Source: Teredinibacter turnerae
GTDB lineage: Bacteria > Pseudomonadota > Gammaproteobacteria > Pseudomonadales > Cellvibrionaceae
Direction of reading: 5' to 3'
DNA: 64,000 nt
Assembly: GCF_037935975.1 (NCBI RefSeq)
Contig: NZ_CP149817.1
Coordinates: forward strand, 1,550,001 to 1,614,000
Every line of letters starts with the position of its first letter. Position 1 is the stretch's first letter. The position numbers were made by a program, and so were the translations under genes. Shown here in pieces: positions 44,916 through 53,759 of this stretch. The notes under the pieces were generated by a model. The model saw only the letters and a list, made by a program, of their open reading frames with translations. It was not told the origin of the DNA and searched no databases.

Positions 44916-45704
44916 TTACCTCTCGAGACCGAGAAGTTTATTGTAGTAGTCCTCCAGGAACCGGCAGAGCCGGCGGGCATTTTTGCTCTGATATTCCGAT
45001 GCGTTTTGAAATTCGGCTATGTCAATAGCGGGCTGCGCATCGATCAGGAAATGCGGCCGCCTATCTGGAACCTGGTACCACTGCTGGTTCTTGAGCAGCG
45101 TCGCGGGCTCGCAGGTAACCTTGACCGGCCGCACCTGATCGCTGCTAGCGAGGGCGATGTTGGCTGCACCGCGGAGAAACTGGAGGGGTTCGCCAGGCTG
45201 ACTGCGGGTGCCTTCAGGAAAAACAATAAGGGTCTCACCCCGTTCCAGAGCAGACCTGCATTTACTCAGCAGGTTGGGGTCGTCGTTGGCAATATATCCT
45301 GCAGCCGTCACTGGCCCCCGTGTGAATGGGTTGCGAAACAGCGCGCCTTTGACCACACAATTAGCCTCGGGGATTAGCGAAGCCACAAAAACTACATCGA
45401 GCAGTGACGGGTGATTCGCCAAGACCAACTGACCTGGCGCCGCGAGTCGTTCGATATGGCGGGTTTCAAAGCTTAGTAAGCCCAGGCCTCGCATGATGCG
45501 GATGTAGCACCAGAAGGCGCCGTTGATGCAGCGCCGCGTCCACACGCGCCGGCGGATGGGCGAGATCGGCAGTGGTTGTGTGAGGGTGATTGCCAGGGCG
45601 ATTATCGGCCCACCGATGCCAAAGAGCGCGAAGGCGAGCCCGGTTGCCGCAATTCGCCACTGACGGTAGACCTGGTGCTTCAGTTTAGAGCCAGCAGTGT
45701 CCAT
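44916..45704 (-). CDS. 1-acylglycerol-3-phosphate-type acyltransferase (PlsC-like)
   Basis: A 262-residue LPLAT-family enzyme. Two N-terminal hydrophobic segments (IAATGLAFALFGIGGPIIALAITL) are followed by the acyltransferase block I LVLANHPSLLDVVFVASL (HxxxxD), block II ERGETLIVFPEGTRSQPGEPLQF, and a C-terminal extension. It probably transfers the polyene to a lipid or glycerol-like anchor. It overlaps the chorismatase stop by 20 bases. Confidence 0.85.
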   Translation of the reverse strand: MDTAGSKLKHQVYRQWRIAATGLAFALFGIGGPIIALAITLTQPLPISPIRRRVWTRRCINGAFWCYIRIMRGLGLLSFETRHIERLAAPGQLVLANHPSLLDVVFVASLIPEANCVVKGALFRNPFTRGPVTAAGYIANDDPNLLSKCRSALERGETLIVFPEGTRSQPGEPLQFLRGAANIALASSDQVRPVKVTCEPATLLKNQQWYQVPDRRPHFLIDAQPAIDIAEFQNASEYQSKNARRLCRFLEDYYNKLLGLER

Positions 45705-46692
45705 CTATCTCAACCAGCAGGTCTGCACGGCATATATCGGCCGCAACATACACAAATTCACATTGCGGGAAGCGCGCTTCGACCAGGTCGCGCACGAGGG
45801 GGAAATCACTCGGATGACGGATGTACACTTTCAAAAAATCGGGCGTAATCCGAGCGGCGAGTTTCGTCCCTATATCGCTCAGCAGCGCGTCTAAATTGGC
45901 CAGCGTTTGCTGCGTCTGCTGGTGAATATCGCCGATATGCACACTCTGGTGCCCTTTAACACTGGCGGTGCCAGAGATAAAAAGTACGTTGTTTTCGCCC
46001 AGCTGGCAGGCGGTTGCGCGAGCGAAGGTCGGACTGCGGGGGCCGTATTGGCGGGGGTAATCGTAGGCGCTGACCTGGAGCGGGTTTTCAAAATGCTGGC
46101 CGCGAACAGGCGTCGATAACTGATAGAAAATCGCGTTGGCGGAGTGCGTCCCCAGCGCGCTGGCAGACGCAAAATCTGCCTGCGCTACTCCTTTTTCCTG
46201 GTAAGCGGCGGCGCGGCCCGCGCAAAATTGCTTGTAGGTTTCGCTGTCGCCATCGCCGCGATTTATGTGGGGCAGGTAATTCCAGCTGCGCACCACGTGT
46301 GGCATATGTGCTTGCCGTGCAAGTTCCAGCATTGTGGCATAGGCCCGTTCGGTTGCTTGTGCCATTTCCTCGCAGTCTTTGTCACTCAGCCATACAGCAA
46401 CAAGCAGCCAGTCTTCTGTTTGCACAACCTTCGTGTTGCCGGGTTTGACCGATAGTCTCCAGGTGCGGGATGAATCAGCGCTCCAGCACTCGATGATGTC
46501 ATTGTCACCCAGTAACTGCAGGCCCGTATCGATACGGGATGCGTCGGGAACAAAGCAGCAATCACTGCCGAAGTGAACGCCCAAAGATCGGTGGGCGCAG
46601 TGTGGGGGGCACAAGCTCACTGCGTAGCTTGCCGGTTGGGAGTCGAACACCAAGATACCTGTAAACGTTAAACTTTGGAGCAGGATAAACAT
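45685..46692 (-). CDS. Chorismatase / FkbO–Hyg5–XanB2-family protein
   Basis: A 335-residue protein matching chorismatases: NYLPHINRGDGDSETYKQFCAGRAAAY (substrate-loop motif), ASALGTHSANAIFYQLSTPV, ENPLQVSAYDYPRQYGPRSPTFARATAC, and the Rid-like C-terminal fold GTASVKGHQSVHIGDIHQQTQQTLANLDALLSD. XanB2 of Xanthomonas makes 3- and 4-hydroxybenzoate from chorismate and feeds xanthomonadin synthesis. This enzyme may supply the aryl starter here. It is the first gene of the minus-strand operon; the exact start is unclear (ATG 46692 or GTG 46650). Confidence 0.82.
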   Translation of the reverse strand: MFILLQSLTFTGILVFDSQPASYAVSLCPPHCAHRSLGVHFGSDCCFVPDASRIDTGLQLLGDNDIIECWSADSSRTWRLSVKPGNTKVVQTEDWLLVAVWLSDKDCEEMAQATERAYATMLELARQAHMPHVVRSWNYLPHINRGDGDSETYKQFCAGRAAAYQEKGVAQADFASASALGTHSANAIFYQLSTPVRGQHFENPLQVSAYDYPRQYGPRSPTFARATACQLGENNVLFISGTASVKGHQSVHIGDIHQQTQQTLANLDALLSDIGTKLAARITPDFLKVYIRHPSDFPLVRDLVEARFPQCEFVYVAADICRADLLVEIDGHCWL

Positions 46693-46879
46693 TCTACGCG
46701 CAGTGAGGCGCGCGCAGCGGCCGCATTATAGCGACAGTTGCCCGCAGGAGGCGAGAGTCGGCGTTGCGCAGGGCATAACCCTGCTGTAAAGTACCGCCGA
46801 TTTGGAAGACAGGCCTTGCCGGCGGGTACACCTGCGTGCACTCGGGGCGGTCAGGGCAGCGTTATTAGAGTGTTCATAT
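46693..46879. promoter_or_regulatory. Divergent promoter region of the aryl-polyene-type operons
   Basis: The 187 bases between the chorismatase and methyltransferase starts must contain promoters for both operons. I see GC-rich inverted stretches (GCGCGCGCAGCGGCCGC) but no clear -10/-35 pair or operator palindrome. Confidence 0.5.
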
Positions 46880-47629
46880 ATGCAAGATGGTAAGCAATCG
46901 TCAGTAGCTCCGCACCCCGTACTGTCGGATTATTATGAAAGCGGAGACGCGAGGCGCAAGAAGGTCGACGCAATGTTTGACTCTTCGGCGCAGCACTACG
47001 ACTGGATTACGAAAATGATGAGCTTCGGCTCTGGCGGCTGGTACCGCCGACAGGCGCTGTTGCGTGTCGGTGTGGGGGCTGGTCACCAGGTGCTGGATGT
47101 GGGTGCAGGCACTGGCGAAGTATCGTTAATTGAACAGGAGCTAGTCGGTTCCGACGGTTTTGTGGTAGCGCTGGACCCGAGTAAGGGCATGCTCTCAGTT
47201 GCTGTCGAAAACGGTGTACAGAGGGCAACCATGGGGCTGGGTGAAGCCTTACCCTTCCCTGATAACACCTTCGATTTTGTGACCATGAGCTATGCGCTGC
47301 GACATGTGGCCGACTTGCAAGCGGCGTTCGAAGAGTACCGCCGTGTTTTGAAGCCGGGTGGCAAAATGCTGTTGTTGGAAATCACTCGCCCAGAAGGCGC
47401 CTTTACAACGGCTGCGTTAAAAGTCTATATGAAAGGGATCATTCCTACGGTTACTCGCGTTTTTCGCGGTAGTAAAGAAGCGGAAGAGTTGATGCGTTAT
47501 TACTGGGATACCATTGATCAATGTGTTCCCCCTGCGAAAATTCTGGATGCAATGGCCAGCGCAGGCGTCAGCAACCCACAGCGCAATAAGGTTATGGGTA
47601 TTTTCAGCGAGTATACCGGCAGTAAATAA
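46880..47629 (+). CDS. UbiE-like SAM-dependent methyltransferase of the cluster
   Basis: A 249-residue class I methyltransferase: VLDVGAGTGEVSLIEQELVGSDGFVVALDPSKGML (SAM loop and acidic ribose contact), FDFVTMSYALRHVADLQAAFEEYRRVLKPGGKMLLLE. It resembles UbiE/MenG, but its place as first gene of the cluster operon argues for methylation of the aryl head group rather than quinone synthesis. ATG 46880 is preferred over an upstream reading from 46802 without homology. Confidence 0.88.
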   Translation: MQDGKQSSVAPHPVLSDYYESGDARRKKVDAMFDSSAQHYDWITKMMSFGSGGWYRRQALLRVGVGAGHQVLDVGAGTGEVSLIEQELVGSDGFVVALDPSKGMLSVAVENGVQRATMGLGEALPFPDNTFDFVTMSYALRHVADLQAAFEEYRRVLKPGGKMLLLEITRPEGAFTTAALKVYMKGIIPTVTRVFRGSKEAEELMRYYWDTIDQCVPPAKILDAMASAGVSNPQRNKVMGIFSEYTGSK

Positions 47630-47653
47630 CACAGGATTAATTTGGTTTTAAGC

Positions 47654-47932
47654 ATGAGTGGTTTAACAGATAAAGAACTGGAATTTGCCGGTTACCTGGT
47701 CGAGGCGCTCGACCTCGAAGATACCAACGCGGCAGACATCAATCCCGAGGCGCCGCTGTTTGGTTTTTCTTCCGACGATAGTTTGGGGCTCGATTCAATC
47801 GACGCGCTTGAGATTTCTCTCATGATCGCGCAAAAGTATCAGGTTCAGTTGAAGGCTGACGACAGCAATAACGAACAGATTTTTTCCAGCTTGCGATCCC
47901 TTTGCTCACATGTGTTGAGCAAAGCTGCGTAA
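47654..47932 (+). CDS. Acyl carrier protein (second of two)
   Basis: A 92-residue carrier protein: MSGLTDKELEFAGYLVEALDLEDTNAADINPEAPLFGFSSDDSLGLDSIDALEISLMIAQKYQVQL with the LGLDSIDALE phosphopantetheine site. The start ATG 47654 is preferred; a TTG 12 bases earlier is in frame. Together with 44488–44802 it gives the two ACPs typical of aryl-polyene clusters. Confidence 0.92.
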   Translation: MSGLTDKELEFAGYLVEALDLEDTNAADINPEAPLFGFSSDDSLGLDSIDALEISLMIAQKYQVQLKADDSNNEQIFSSLRSLCSHVLSKAA

Positions 47933-47952
47933 TTGGGAGTTGGGGTCGACCC

Positions 47953-48573
47953 GTGCAAATTGCGCTTTTGATTGGCTATCCGGTACTGGTATTTTTTGCC
48001 GGTAATCAATCGAACAGCGCACTCGCCAGTGCCGCGTTGTTGTTTTTGCTTCTGGGTATTGTTTTCCATCCATTGAAGGCGGGAAAAACCGGGGCAATTG
48101 TCGCGGTACTACTCGCCTCTGTTGGTCTTGCCGTCGCTGCCTACCTTCATTTCTCGCTGTGGCTCATGAAATTGCCTGCCATAGCATTTCCGTTGTTTTT
48201 ACTCGTTATATTTGCCGGGTCGTTGTTGCCTGGGCGCGAGGCTATAGTTACAGCGATTGGTGAAAACGCCCGCGGCCCCCTCTCAGAAAATATGCGCCGT
48301 TATACGCGTGCGGTGACGATACTCTGGAGCGTGCTGTTTTTGGTGATGGTTGTTGTTGGCGGAGTGACCCTGCTGCCGAGCATCCCGGAATGGCAGGTGA
48401 CTGTCGCTCACACGGTGCTTTATCCAGTGTCTGGAATTGTTTTTATCGGCGAATTTTTTTTGCGTAAACTTCTTTTTCCGCGTCACGATCACCCGTCGTT
48501 CATCGAGTATTTGAAGATTGTCACATCCGCAGGCGTTGTGCGTCCGTCGTTGCAGAGAGCTTTTCATGACTGA
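47953..48573 (+). CDS. COG4648-like membrane protein of the cluster
   Basis: A 206-residue integral membrane protein with five or six hydrophobic segments (for example IALLIGYPVLVFFAGN, ASAALLFLLLGIVFHPL, IVAVLLASVGLAVAAYLHFSLW, AIAFPLFLLVIFAGSLLPGREA). A conserved GREAIVTAIGENARG-like loop and the YTRAVTILWSVLF helix fit the COG4648/DUF4131-type proteins found next to the AMP-ligase in aryl-polyene clusters. The start is GTG 47953. It overlaps the ligase gene by eight bases. Confidence 0.72.
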   Translation: MQIALLIGYPVLVFFAGNQSNSALASAALLFLLLGIVFHPLKAGKTGAIVAVLLASVGLAVAAYLHFSLWLMKLPAIAFPLFLLVIFAGSLLPGREAIVTAIGENARGPLSENMRRYTRAVTILWSVLFLVMVVVGGVTLLPSIPEWQVTVAHTVLYPVSGIVFIGEFFLRKLLFPRHDHPSFIEYLKIVTSAGVVRPSLQRAFHD

Positions 48574-49894
48574 GCCGAGTACGCTGCTATGTACGCGCCC
48601 ACCGAACGCGGTGATCGCCCACTACCGTGGTCAGCCACTCACGGTTGCCGGGTTGGTTGCTACCGCTGAAAGCTTGGCTGCAACGCTCGAACCGGGGTGT
48701 GAGGTTATCAATCTGTGCGGTAATCGCGTCCACTTCCTCATCGTTTTTTGCGCGGTATTGCTGCGTGGTGGGAAAAGTATTCTGCCACCCAACAGGCAGC
48801 CAGGTACCATTGTTGAGCTGGCCAATGGAGGGCAGTCGCCCCGCTTTGTATTCTTCGACGAAGGCATCGAACTGGACACAATGGCGTCGCAGCGCTGGCG
48901 CAAGCTGGAACGCCTCGATATTTCCGGCGATGAAGCCTTCACCGGGATGCCTCACATACCATTGGACGACAATCTGGTAGAGGTCTATACCTCTGGCAGT
49001 ACCGGTGTGCCCAAAAAACTCGTTAAGACTTGGCGTATTTTGGCCGGTACCGGCGAAAAACTGTGCGCTGCTCTAGATAGTAATGCTACCTGCTGGGACC
49101 TGGTGGCTACAGTCCCGTGTCAGCATATGTACGGTTTGGAAGCGTCGGTGATTATGCCGCTTCGGGGGCAGTTTGCCATTGTTGAGCACACGCCCTTCTA
49201 CCCCGAAGATGTAGTAGAGCAGGTGGCGCAGTGTGTGCGACCTGTGCGCCTGGTAACAACACCGGTGCATTTACGTGCAGTGGTGCAGAGTCACTCCCAA
49301 TTGCCCGCTTCGCTGCAGCAGATTATCTCCGCGACAGCACCGCTCGCTGAGCCGATTGCGCGAGCGGCAGAAGACGCGGGGGTGGCAGAGGTATATGAAA
49401 TATTCGGGTTCAGTGAAGCGGGCAGTGTCGCGACCAGGCGGACATTGGCTGGGCCTAGGTGGCAACTGCTGCGCGGCTTCCGGTTTGAGCACGAAGATAA
49501 AGTGATGTTGTGTGCAGACCACCTCCCAGTAGCAGAACCTTTCCCGGACGAATTGGAGTTGGTTGGTGACAGCCAGTTTCGTTTTTTGGCGCGTGCGGGA
49601 GACCACCTCAATATTGGTGGCAAGCGCATGTCTCTCGCCGATCTCAGCGCGAAGCTATTAGCAATACCTGGGGTCGTTGACGCTCACCTCTATATCGACA
49701 AGCAGGGCGATGCGCGACCGGTGGGCTTCGTGGTAACGGATCTCAGTGTTCGCGAAGTACTGCATGCCCTATCGCACCGGGTGGACCCGGTGTTTCTGCC
49801 GCGGCCCTTTAAAAAAGTGCCGCAGGTAATGCGCAATGCGACCGGTAAAGTGACTGCCGTGGAGCTGGCCATCATGTTGAAAGGAGACGGCTGA
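48566..49894 (+). CDS. AMP-dependent acyl/aryl-CoA ligase of the cluster
   Basis: A 442-residue adenylate-forming enzyme: VYTSGSTGVPKKLVKTWRIL (phosphate loop), HMYGLEASVIMPL, EIFGFSEAGSVATR (A5 motif) and a C-terminal GGKRMSLADLSAKL…PRPFKKVPQVMRNATGKV with the catalytic Lys in NATGKV. It probably activates the aryl starter acid (for example hydroxybenzoate) and loads it on an ACP. The start ATG 48566 overlaps the preceding stop. Confidence 0.9.
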   Translation: MTEPSTLLCTRPPNAVIAHYRGQPLTVAGLVATAESLAATLEPGCEVINLCGNRVHFLIVFCAVLLRGGKSILPPNRQPGTIVELANGGQSPRFVFFDEGIELDTMASQRWRKLERLDISGDEAFTGMPHIPLDDNLVEVYTSGSTGVPKKLVKTWRILAGTGEKLCAALDSNATCWDLVATVPCQHMYGLEASVIMPLRGQFAIVEHTPFYPEDVVEQVAQCVRPVRLVTTPVHLRAVVQSHSQLPASLQQIISATAPLAEPIARAAEDAGVAEVYEIFGFSEAGSVATRRTLAGPRWQLLRGFRFEHEDKVMLCADHLPVAEPFPDELELVGDSQFRFLARAGDHLNIGGKRMSLADLSAKLLAIPGVVDAHLYIDKQGDARPVGFVVTDLSVREVLHALSHRVDPVFLPRPFKKVPQVMRNATGKVTAVELAIMLKGDG

Positions 49895-49895
49895 T

Positions 49896-50264
49896 ATGTT
49901 GATCCAATATCAACAGGTATCTGAAGGGCACCCGTGTTTTGCTGGCCACTTCCCCGGTAACCCACTGGTTCCCGGCGCGTTATTGCTGTCGTGGGTAGCG
50001 GCACACTTTCGAGTCGCTAGTGGTGGCGAAGTGGTGGCCATAAAGAACGCTAAATTTTTACGCCCGGTGCGCCCCGGTGACAAGCTCACCTACGAGTTTG
50101 ATGTTAATGTTACTGGCATACCGCCGCTTCCAGAAAGTTCCGGTTTCGCGGACACGCAATTGGCAGCAAACGCTTTTCCAGGTGCTGCTGGCGTTGGCAA
50201 ATTTAGCGTGCTCATCACAGGTAGCGATACGGCACTAGTGGCAACTGGGAGTTTCGAGTACTAG
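49896..50264 (+). CDS. Second ApeI-like hot-dog dehydratase
   Basis: A 122-residue FabZ-like protein: VSEGHPCFAGHFPGNPLVPGALLLSWVAAHFRV has the GHFPxNPxxPG signature with the catalytic His. The rest is short strands KNAKFLRPVRPGDKLTYEFDV. It follows the ligase by one base. Confidence 0.85.
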   Translation: MLIQYQQVSEGHPCFAGHFPGNPLVPGALLLSWVAAHFRVASGGEVVAIKNAKFLRPVRPGDKLTYEFDVNVTGIPPLPESSGFADTQLAANAFPGAAGVGKFSVLITGSDTALVATGSFEY

Positions 50265-50266
50265 GC

Positions 50267-51199
50267 ATGAGTCGAGCGAGTTCAGAGTCAGGTTGGCAGG
50301 CGCAAACAGAGCGGGGTTCTCCCCTGGGGATGGCGATTGTTGTCTGGACCGCATTGCGTTGCGGTCGAGGGCCCGTTCGGATTTTGCTTGCCGGTATTGT
50401 TTTCTATTACACCTTGTTCAGCCCCGCAGCGAGGCGTGCATCGCGCAGCTTTCTCGCGCGAACGCAATCGACGCCAGTGACGTTCTGGCAGATATACCGC
50501 CACTTTTTTTGTTTTGCCCAGGTTACCGTTGACCGCTTGTTTTTCTTGTCCGGCCGCAATGGCGACTTTGACGTTGTCGTGCATGGCAATAGCGCCATTG
50601 ATGCTCATATTCGCTCTGGGCGGGGTTGTTTGTTGTTGATGTCCCACCTGGGCAGCTTCGATGTGCTTCGCGCCGCCGGTCGGGACCGCAAAGATACCCG
50701 GGCGCGAGTACTGATGGACCGCGACCATGCGAAAAAGGCGATGGCGCTGCTGCAGGCGGTCAATCCGGATATGGCGCAGGACATTATCGATGTCGAACAG
50801 CCACCGGCGCAGTTAATGCTGTGTTTGCAGGAAGCGCTGACAAGCGGCCAGTTTGTCGGGGTTATGGCGGACAGAGTGCACCGCTCTGAACGGGTATATC
50901 GACAGGCATTTATGGGGAGCACGGTGCAATTGCCGGAGGGCTTGTGGCAAATGGCCGCGGCATTAAAAATACCGGTGGTGGCAGGTTTTGGGATCTATCA
51001 AGGCTCTCGCGCGGGTAAGGCCCGTTACGATATTTTTTTTCACGCGATTGCGGACTCCACGGAGGTGGAACGCAAAGAGCGTAAGGAGTGGATGCAGAGC
51101 GCACAGCGAGTTTACGTGGATACGCTGGAATCCATGGCGCAAGCATACCCGTATAATTGGTTTAACTTTTACGATTATTGGAAGCTAGATGAATCTTAA
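50267..51199 (+). CDS. Lipid-A-type (HtrB/LpxL-like) acyltransferase of the cluster
   Basis: A 310-residue membrane-associated acyltransferase: ILLAGIVFYYTLFSPAARRASRSFLARTQS, then the block LLLMSHLGSFDVLRAAGRD (HxxxxD-like) and MADRVHRSERVYRQAFMGSTVQLPEGLWQMAAALKIPVVAGFGIY. It is a LpxL-superfamily enzyme and the cluster's second acyltransferase beside 44916. Overlaps the following ketosynthase gene by 11 bases. Confidence 0.85.
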   Translation: MSRASSESGWQAQTERGSPLGMAIVVWTALRCGRGPVRILLAGIVFYYTLFSPAARRASRSFLARTQSTPVTFWQIYRHFFCFAQVTVDRLFFLSGRNGDFDVVVHGNSAIDAHIRSGRGCLLLMSHLGSFDVLRAAGRDRKDTRARVLMDRDHAKKAMALLQAVNPDMAQDIIDVEQPPAQLMLCLQEALTSGQFVGVMADRVHRSERVYRQAFMGSTVQLPEGLWQMAAALKIPVVAGFGIYQGSRAGKARYDIFFHAIADSTEVERKERKEWMQSAQRVYVDTLESMAQAYPYNWFNFYDYWKLDES

Positions 51200-52370
51200 A
51201 ATCGGCAGTATTACGTCTGCATCAGCGGCTGGGATAGGAAACCAGGCGTTGCTGGCGAGTCTGCAGAATGGACAAACTGGGCTGGTAAAGCGTCCGTTCG
51301 GTGAGAGTGCGCCGCTCAGCACCTACATCGGTGTTGTTGACGAATTGGAAGATCTGGTGCTCCCCACCGAATTGACTGCCTACGATTGCCGCAATAATCG
51401 TCTCGCCTACCTCGCGATGCAGCAGGATGGGTTTATTGAAGCGGCGCGTGACCTGGTGGCACGGCATGGCGGGCGCCGGGTTGGTGTGTTCGTCGGCACC
51501 AGCACGTCCGGTATTCAACAAACGGAGCTTGCTTATCGGCAGATGGTTGCTGCGCAAGGTGAGCATCTGCCGCGTTGGTACAACTACGACCTCACACACA
51601 ACAATAACTCGGCGCCTAAGCTGGTTGCGGAAGTGACCGGCGCGACCGGTATGTGTCATGCCGTGTCGACTGCATGCTCGAGTAGTGCGAAAGTCTTTGC
51701 GAATGCCTGGCGGGCGATCAAAGCGGGTTTTTGCGATGCTGCGATTGTGGGTGGTGTAGACACACTGTGTCTTACCACCTTGTTTGGGTTCAATTCATTG
51801 CAATTGATTTCGGACGATATTTGCCGACCTTGTGATCAGGAGCGTACGGGTATTTCCATTGGCGAAGCTGCAGGTTTTGCAACAGTGGAGCCCGGTGATG
51901 GCGGTGTGATGACCCTGCAAGGTTTTGGTGAAAGCAGTGACGCCTATCATATGTCCAGCCCCCACCCCGACGGCCTTGGCGCATACGATTCGATGGCCGG
52001 GGCATTGGCTATGGCGGGGCTGACGCCTGATGATATCGACTATATCAACCTGCACGGTACTGGCACCAAAGCCAATGATCTGGCGGAATCCCGTGCAGTG
52101 TGCCGGCTGTTTGAACAGCGCCTCCCGTGCAGCTCCACCAAAGGCTGGACCGGGCACACGTTGGGTGCTGCCGGCATACTGGAAGCCGCCGTCTCTGGTC
52201 TGGTGCTAAATCATGGGTTGCTGCCCGTATCACTCAATACACGTGAATTGGATGAGCAGATACAGGCCAATGTTATTCTCGGTGAGAACAAAAATATCGC
52301 GGTGCGCCGGGTATTGAGCAATTCATTTGGCTTTGGTGGCAGTAACTGCAGCCTGGTTATGGGGGTGTAG
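51189..52370 (+). CDS. Beta-ketoacyl-ACP synthase (second)
   Basis: A 393-residue condensing enzyme: GSITSASAAGIGNQALLASLQNG, nucleophile in VSTACSSSAKVFANAWRAI, catalytic His in NLHGTGTKANDLAES and TKGWTGHTLGAAG. With the KS at 37273 it forms the cluster's condensing capacity. It is followed by a ketosynthase-like protein without an active site, which may be its partner. Confidence 0.92.
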   Translation: MNLKIGSITSASAAGIGNQALLASLQNGQTGLVKRPFGESAPLSTYIGVVDELEDLVLPTELTAYDCRNNRLAYLAMQQDGFIEAARDLVARHGGRRVGVFVGTSTSGIQQTELAYRQMVAAQGEHLPRWYNYDLTHNNNSAPKLVAEVTGATGMCHAVSTACSSSAKVFANAWRAIKAGFCDAAIVGGVDTLCLTTLFGFNSLQLISDDICRPCDQERTGISIGEAAGFATVEPGDGGVMTLQGFGESSDAYHMSSPHPDGLGAYDSMAGALAMAGLTPDDIDYINLHGTGTKANDLAESRAVCRLFEQRLPCSSTKGWTGHTLGAAGILEAAVSGLVLNHGLLPVSLNTRELDEQIQANVILGENKNIAVRRVLSNSFGFGGSNCSLVMGV

Positions 52371-52371
52371 C

Positions 52372-53178
52372 ATGAGTGAGATGACCTGTTACCTCAACGG
52401 CGTCGGCCTGCTCGCTCCAGGGGTGGAGGACTGGCCGGTGTTCACCCGAATTGTCGCTGGTGAGCAATCCCATAACGCCGCTGAACCCGCGCGTTATACG
52501 CCTAAATCATTGCCGGCCAACGAACGTCGTCGCGCTTCTCAACTGGTGCGCCTGGCATTCAACAGTATTGAACAACTGCTTGAGCTGTTGCCCACTGAGG
52601 GCTACGCCACGGTGTTTTCTTCTTCTGGTGGTGATTACGATATTTTTCACAAAATCTGCTCCGCATTGGCGCTGCCTGAGAAGATTGTCTCTCCCACGCA
52701 GTTCCACAACTCCGTCCACAATGCACCGGCTGGCTATTGGAGTATCGCTACGGGTAATACGCACCCCTCCACCACGATCAGTGCGCACGATTACAGCTTT
52801 GTCATGGGGTTGGTTGACGCTGTAGCGCAATTACAGGGTGAAGCGGAAAATGTGTTGCTGGCCTGCTACGACATGGTGCCGCCATCGCCGATTAATGAAG
52901 TGCGCAACGTTGCCGGGCCATTTTCAACCAGCCTACTACTGTCTGCTCGTGCCAATGAGCACACACTGTGTGCGATGGATGTCTCGGTGGCTCCCAGAGC
53001 AGCACAGGTTCCATCTTTGGCGATTGCGGACCTGGAAACCCTTCGTTTGGGTAATGCGTCGGCGCGCAGTTTAAGCTTGCTCACCGCCATCGCTCGGGCT
53101 GAGGGCGAGACTGAATTGGCGCTGAGCAATGGTGAAAGCTTATGTATTGGTCTAAGGTACAGCGGTTTCGGTGATTAA
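52372..53178 (+). CDS. Ketosynthase-like protein lacking the active-site Cys (chain-length-factor-like)
   Basis: A 268-residue truncated ketosynthase-fold protein: TCYLNGVGLLAPGVEDWPVFTRIVAGEQ at the N-terminus and FHNSVHNAPAGYWSIATGNTHPSTTISAHDYSFVMGLVDAVAQL in place of the nucleophile elbow; there is no Cys at the active-site position and the catalytic His motifs of the C-terminal half are absent. It likely heterodimerises with the preceding ketosynthase and sets chain length or initiation, as in related aryl-polyene systems. ATG 52372 is one base after the upstream stop. Confidence 0.82.
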   Translation: MSEMTCYLNGVGLLAPGVEDWPVFTRIVAGEQSHNAAEPARYTPKSLPANERRRASQLVRLAFNSIEQLLELLPTEGYATVFSSSGGDYDIFHKICSALALPEKIVSPTQFHNSVHNAPAGYWSIATGNTHPSTTISAHDYSFVMGLVDAVAQLQGEAENVLLACYDMVPPSPINEVRNVAGPFSTSLLLSARANEHTLCAMDVSVAPRAAQVPSLAIADLETLRLGNASARSLSLLTAIARAEGETELALSNGESLCIGLRYSGFGD

Positions 53179-53650
53179 CGTGCTAACGAATCTCTCGACA
53201 TCTGAACTACATGCACTTATGCCTCATTCAGGCGATATGTGCTTGATAAACAAGGTGCTCAGTGTGGATGACACCGCAATCGAGGCGCTGGCTGAAGTGG
53301 AGGACCCCGATTCCCATCCCCTTGCCTGTGATAACCGATTGAGTGTTCTGTTGTTGCCCGAATTTGCAGCGCAGGCGGCAGCATTGCATTTGAATGGCAG
53401 TAGCGAAAGTGTGTTCGGAGTTACTGATGCGCCCGTATTCCTTGCCGCGGTGAAGCAATTTAACTGGCAGGGTGCGAGGCGTTGCCTGGGTGGAGCGGTA
53501 TTGCGAATAAATGCATGGCGTTTGAGCGCAAGTGCTGTTGGCGCAATGTACCAGTTTGACGCAACCGCTGGTGATGGGGCGGGTGAGGGTGAACTCAGTG
53601 CTAGCGGGCGCTTTTCGCTCATGGTTGCTCGCGAGCCCCATATTGTCTAA
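53171..53650 (+). CDS. Second ApeP-like hot-dog dehydratase
   Basis: A 159-residue protein: LSTSELHALMPHSGDMCLINKVLSVDDTAIEALAEVEDPDSHPLA, with MPHSGDMCLI matching the ApeP active-site loop (H-S/A-x-P/D-M), then a PEFAAQAAALH helix. It is the last gene of the nine-gene plus-strand operon; GTG 53171 overlaps the preceding stop. Confidence 0.82.
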   Translation: MINVLTNLSTSELHALMPHSGDMCLINKVLSVDDTAIEALAEVEDPDSHPLACDNRLSVLLLPEFAAQAAALHLNGSSESVFGVTDAPVFLAAVKQFNWQGARRCLGGAVLRINAWRLSASAVGAMYQFDATAGDGAGEGELSASGRFSLMVAREPHIV

Positions 53651-53759
53651 TGGCCTAGCGCCGAATTCACGAAAAATGCAATCGTCCGTGCAGCATGCCC
53701 CCCGGTGCCGCACCCGGCAGTAGCACTGGGTAACAATCTAAGGTCTGAAGTCAGCTTTT

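Noticed and set aside
46880-47629. Housekeeping ubiE (ubiquinone methyltransferase)
   Set aside because: The fold fits, but it is the first gene of the polyene operon and lacks the ubiJ–ubiB neighbours, so a cluster-specific methyltransferase is more likely.
37273-53650. Flexirubin-type cluster
   Set aside because: The chorismatase, ApeI/ApeP-type dehydratases and MMPL/LolA pair fit aryl-polyene/xanthomonadin clusters; no tyrosine ammonia-lyase or dialkylresorcinol genes are present.
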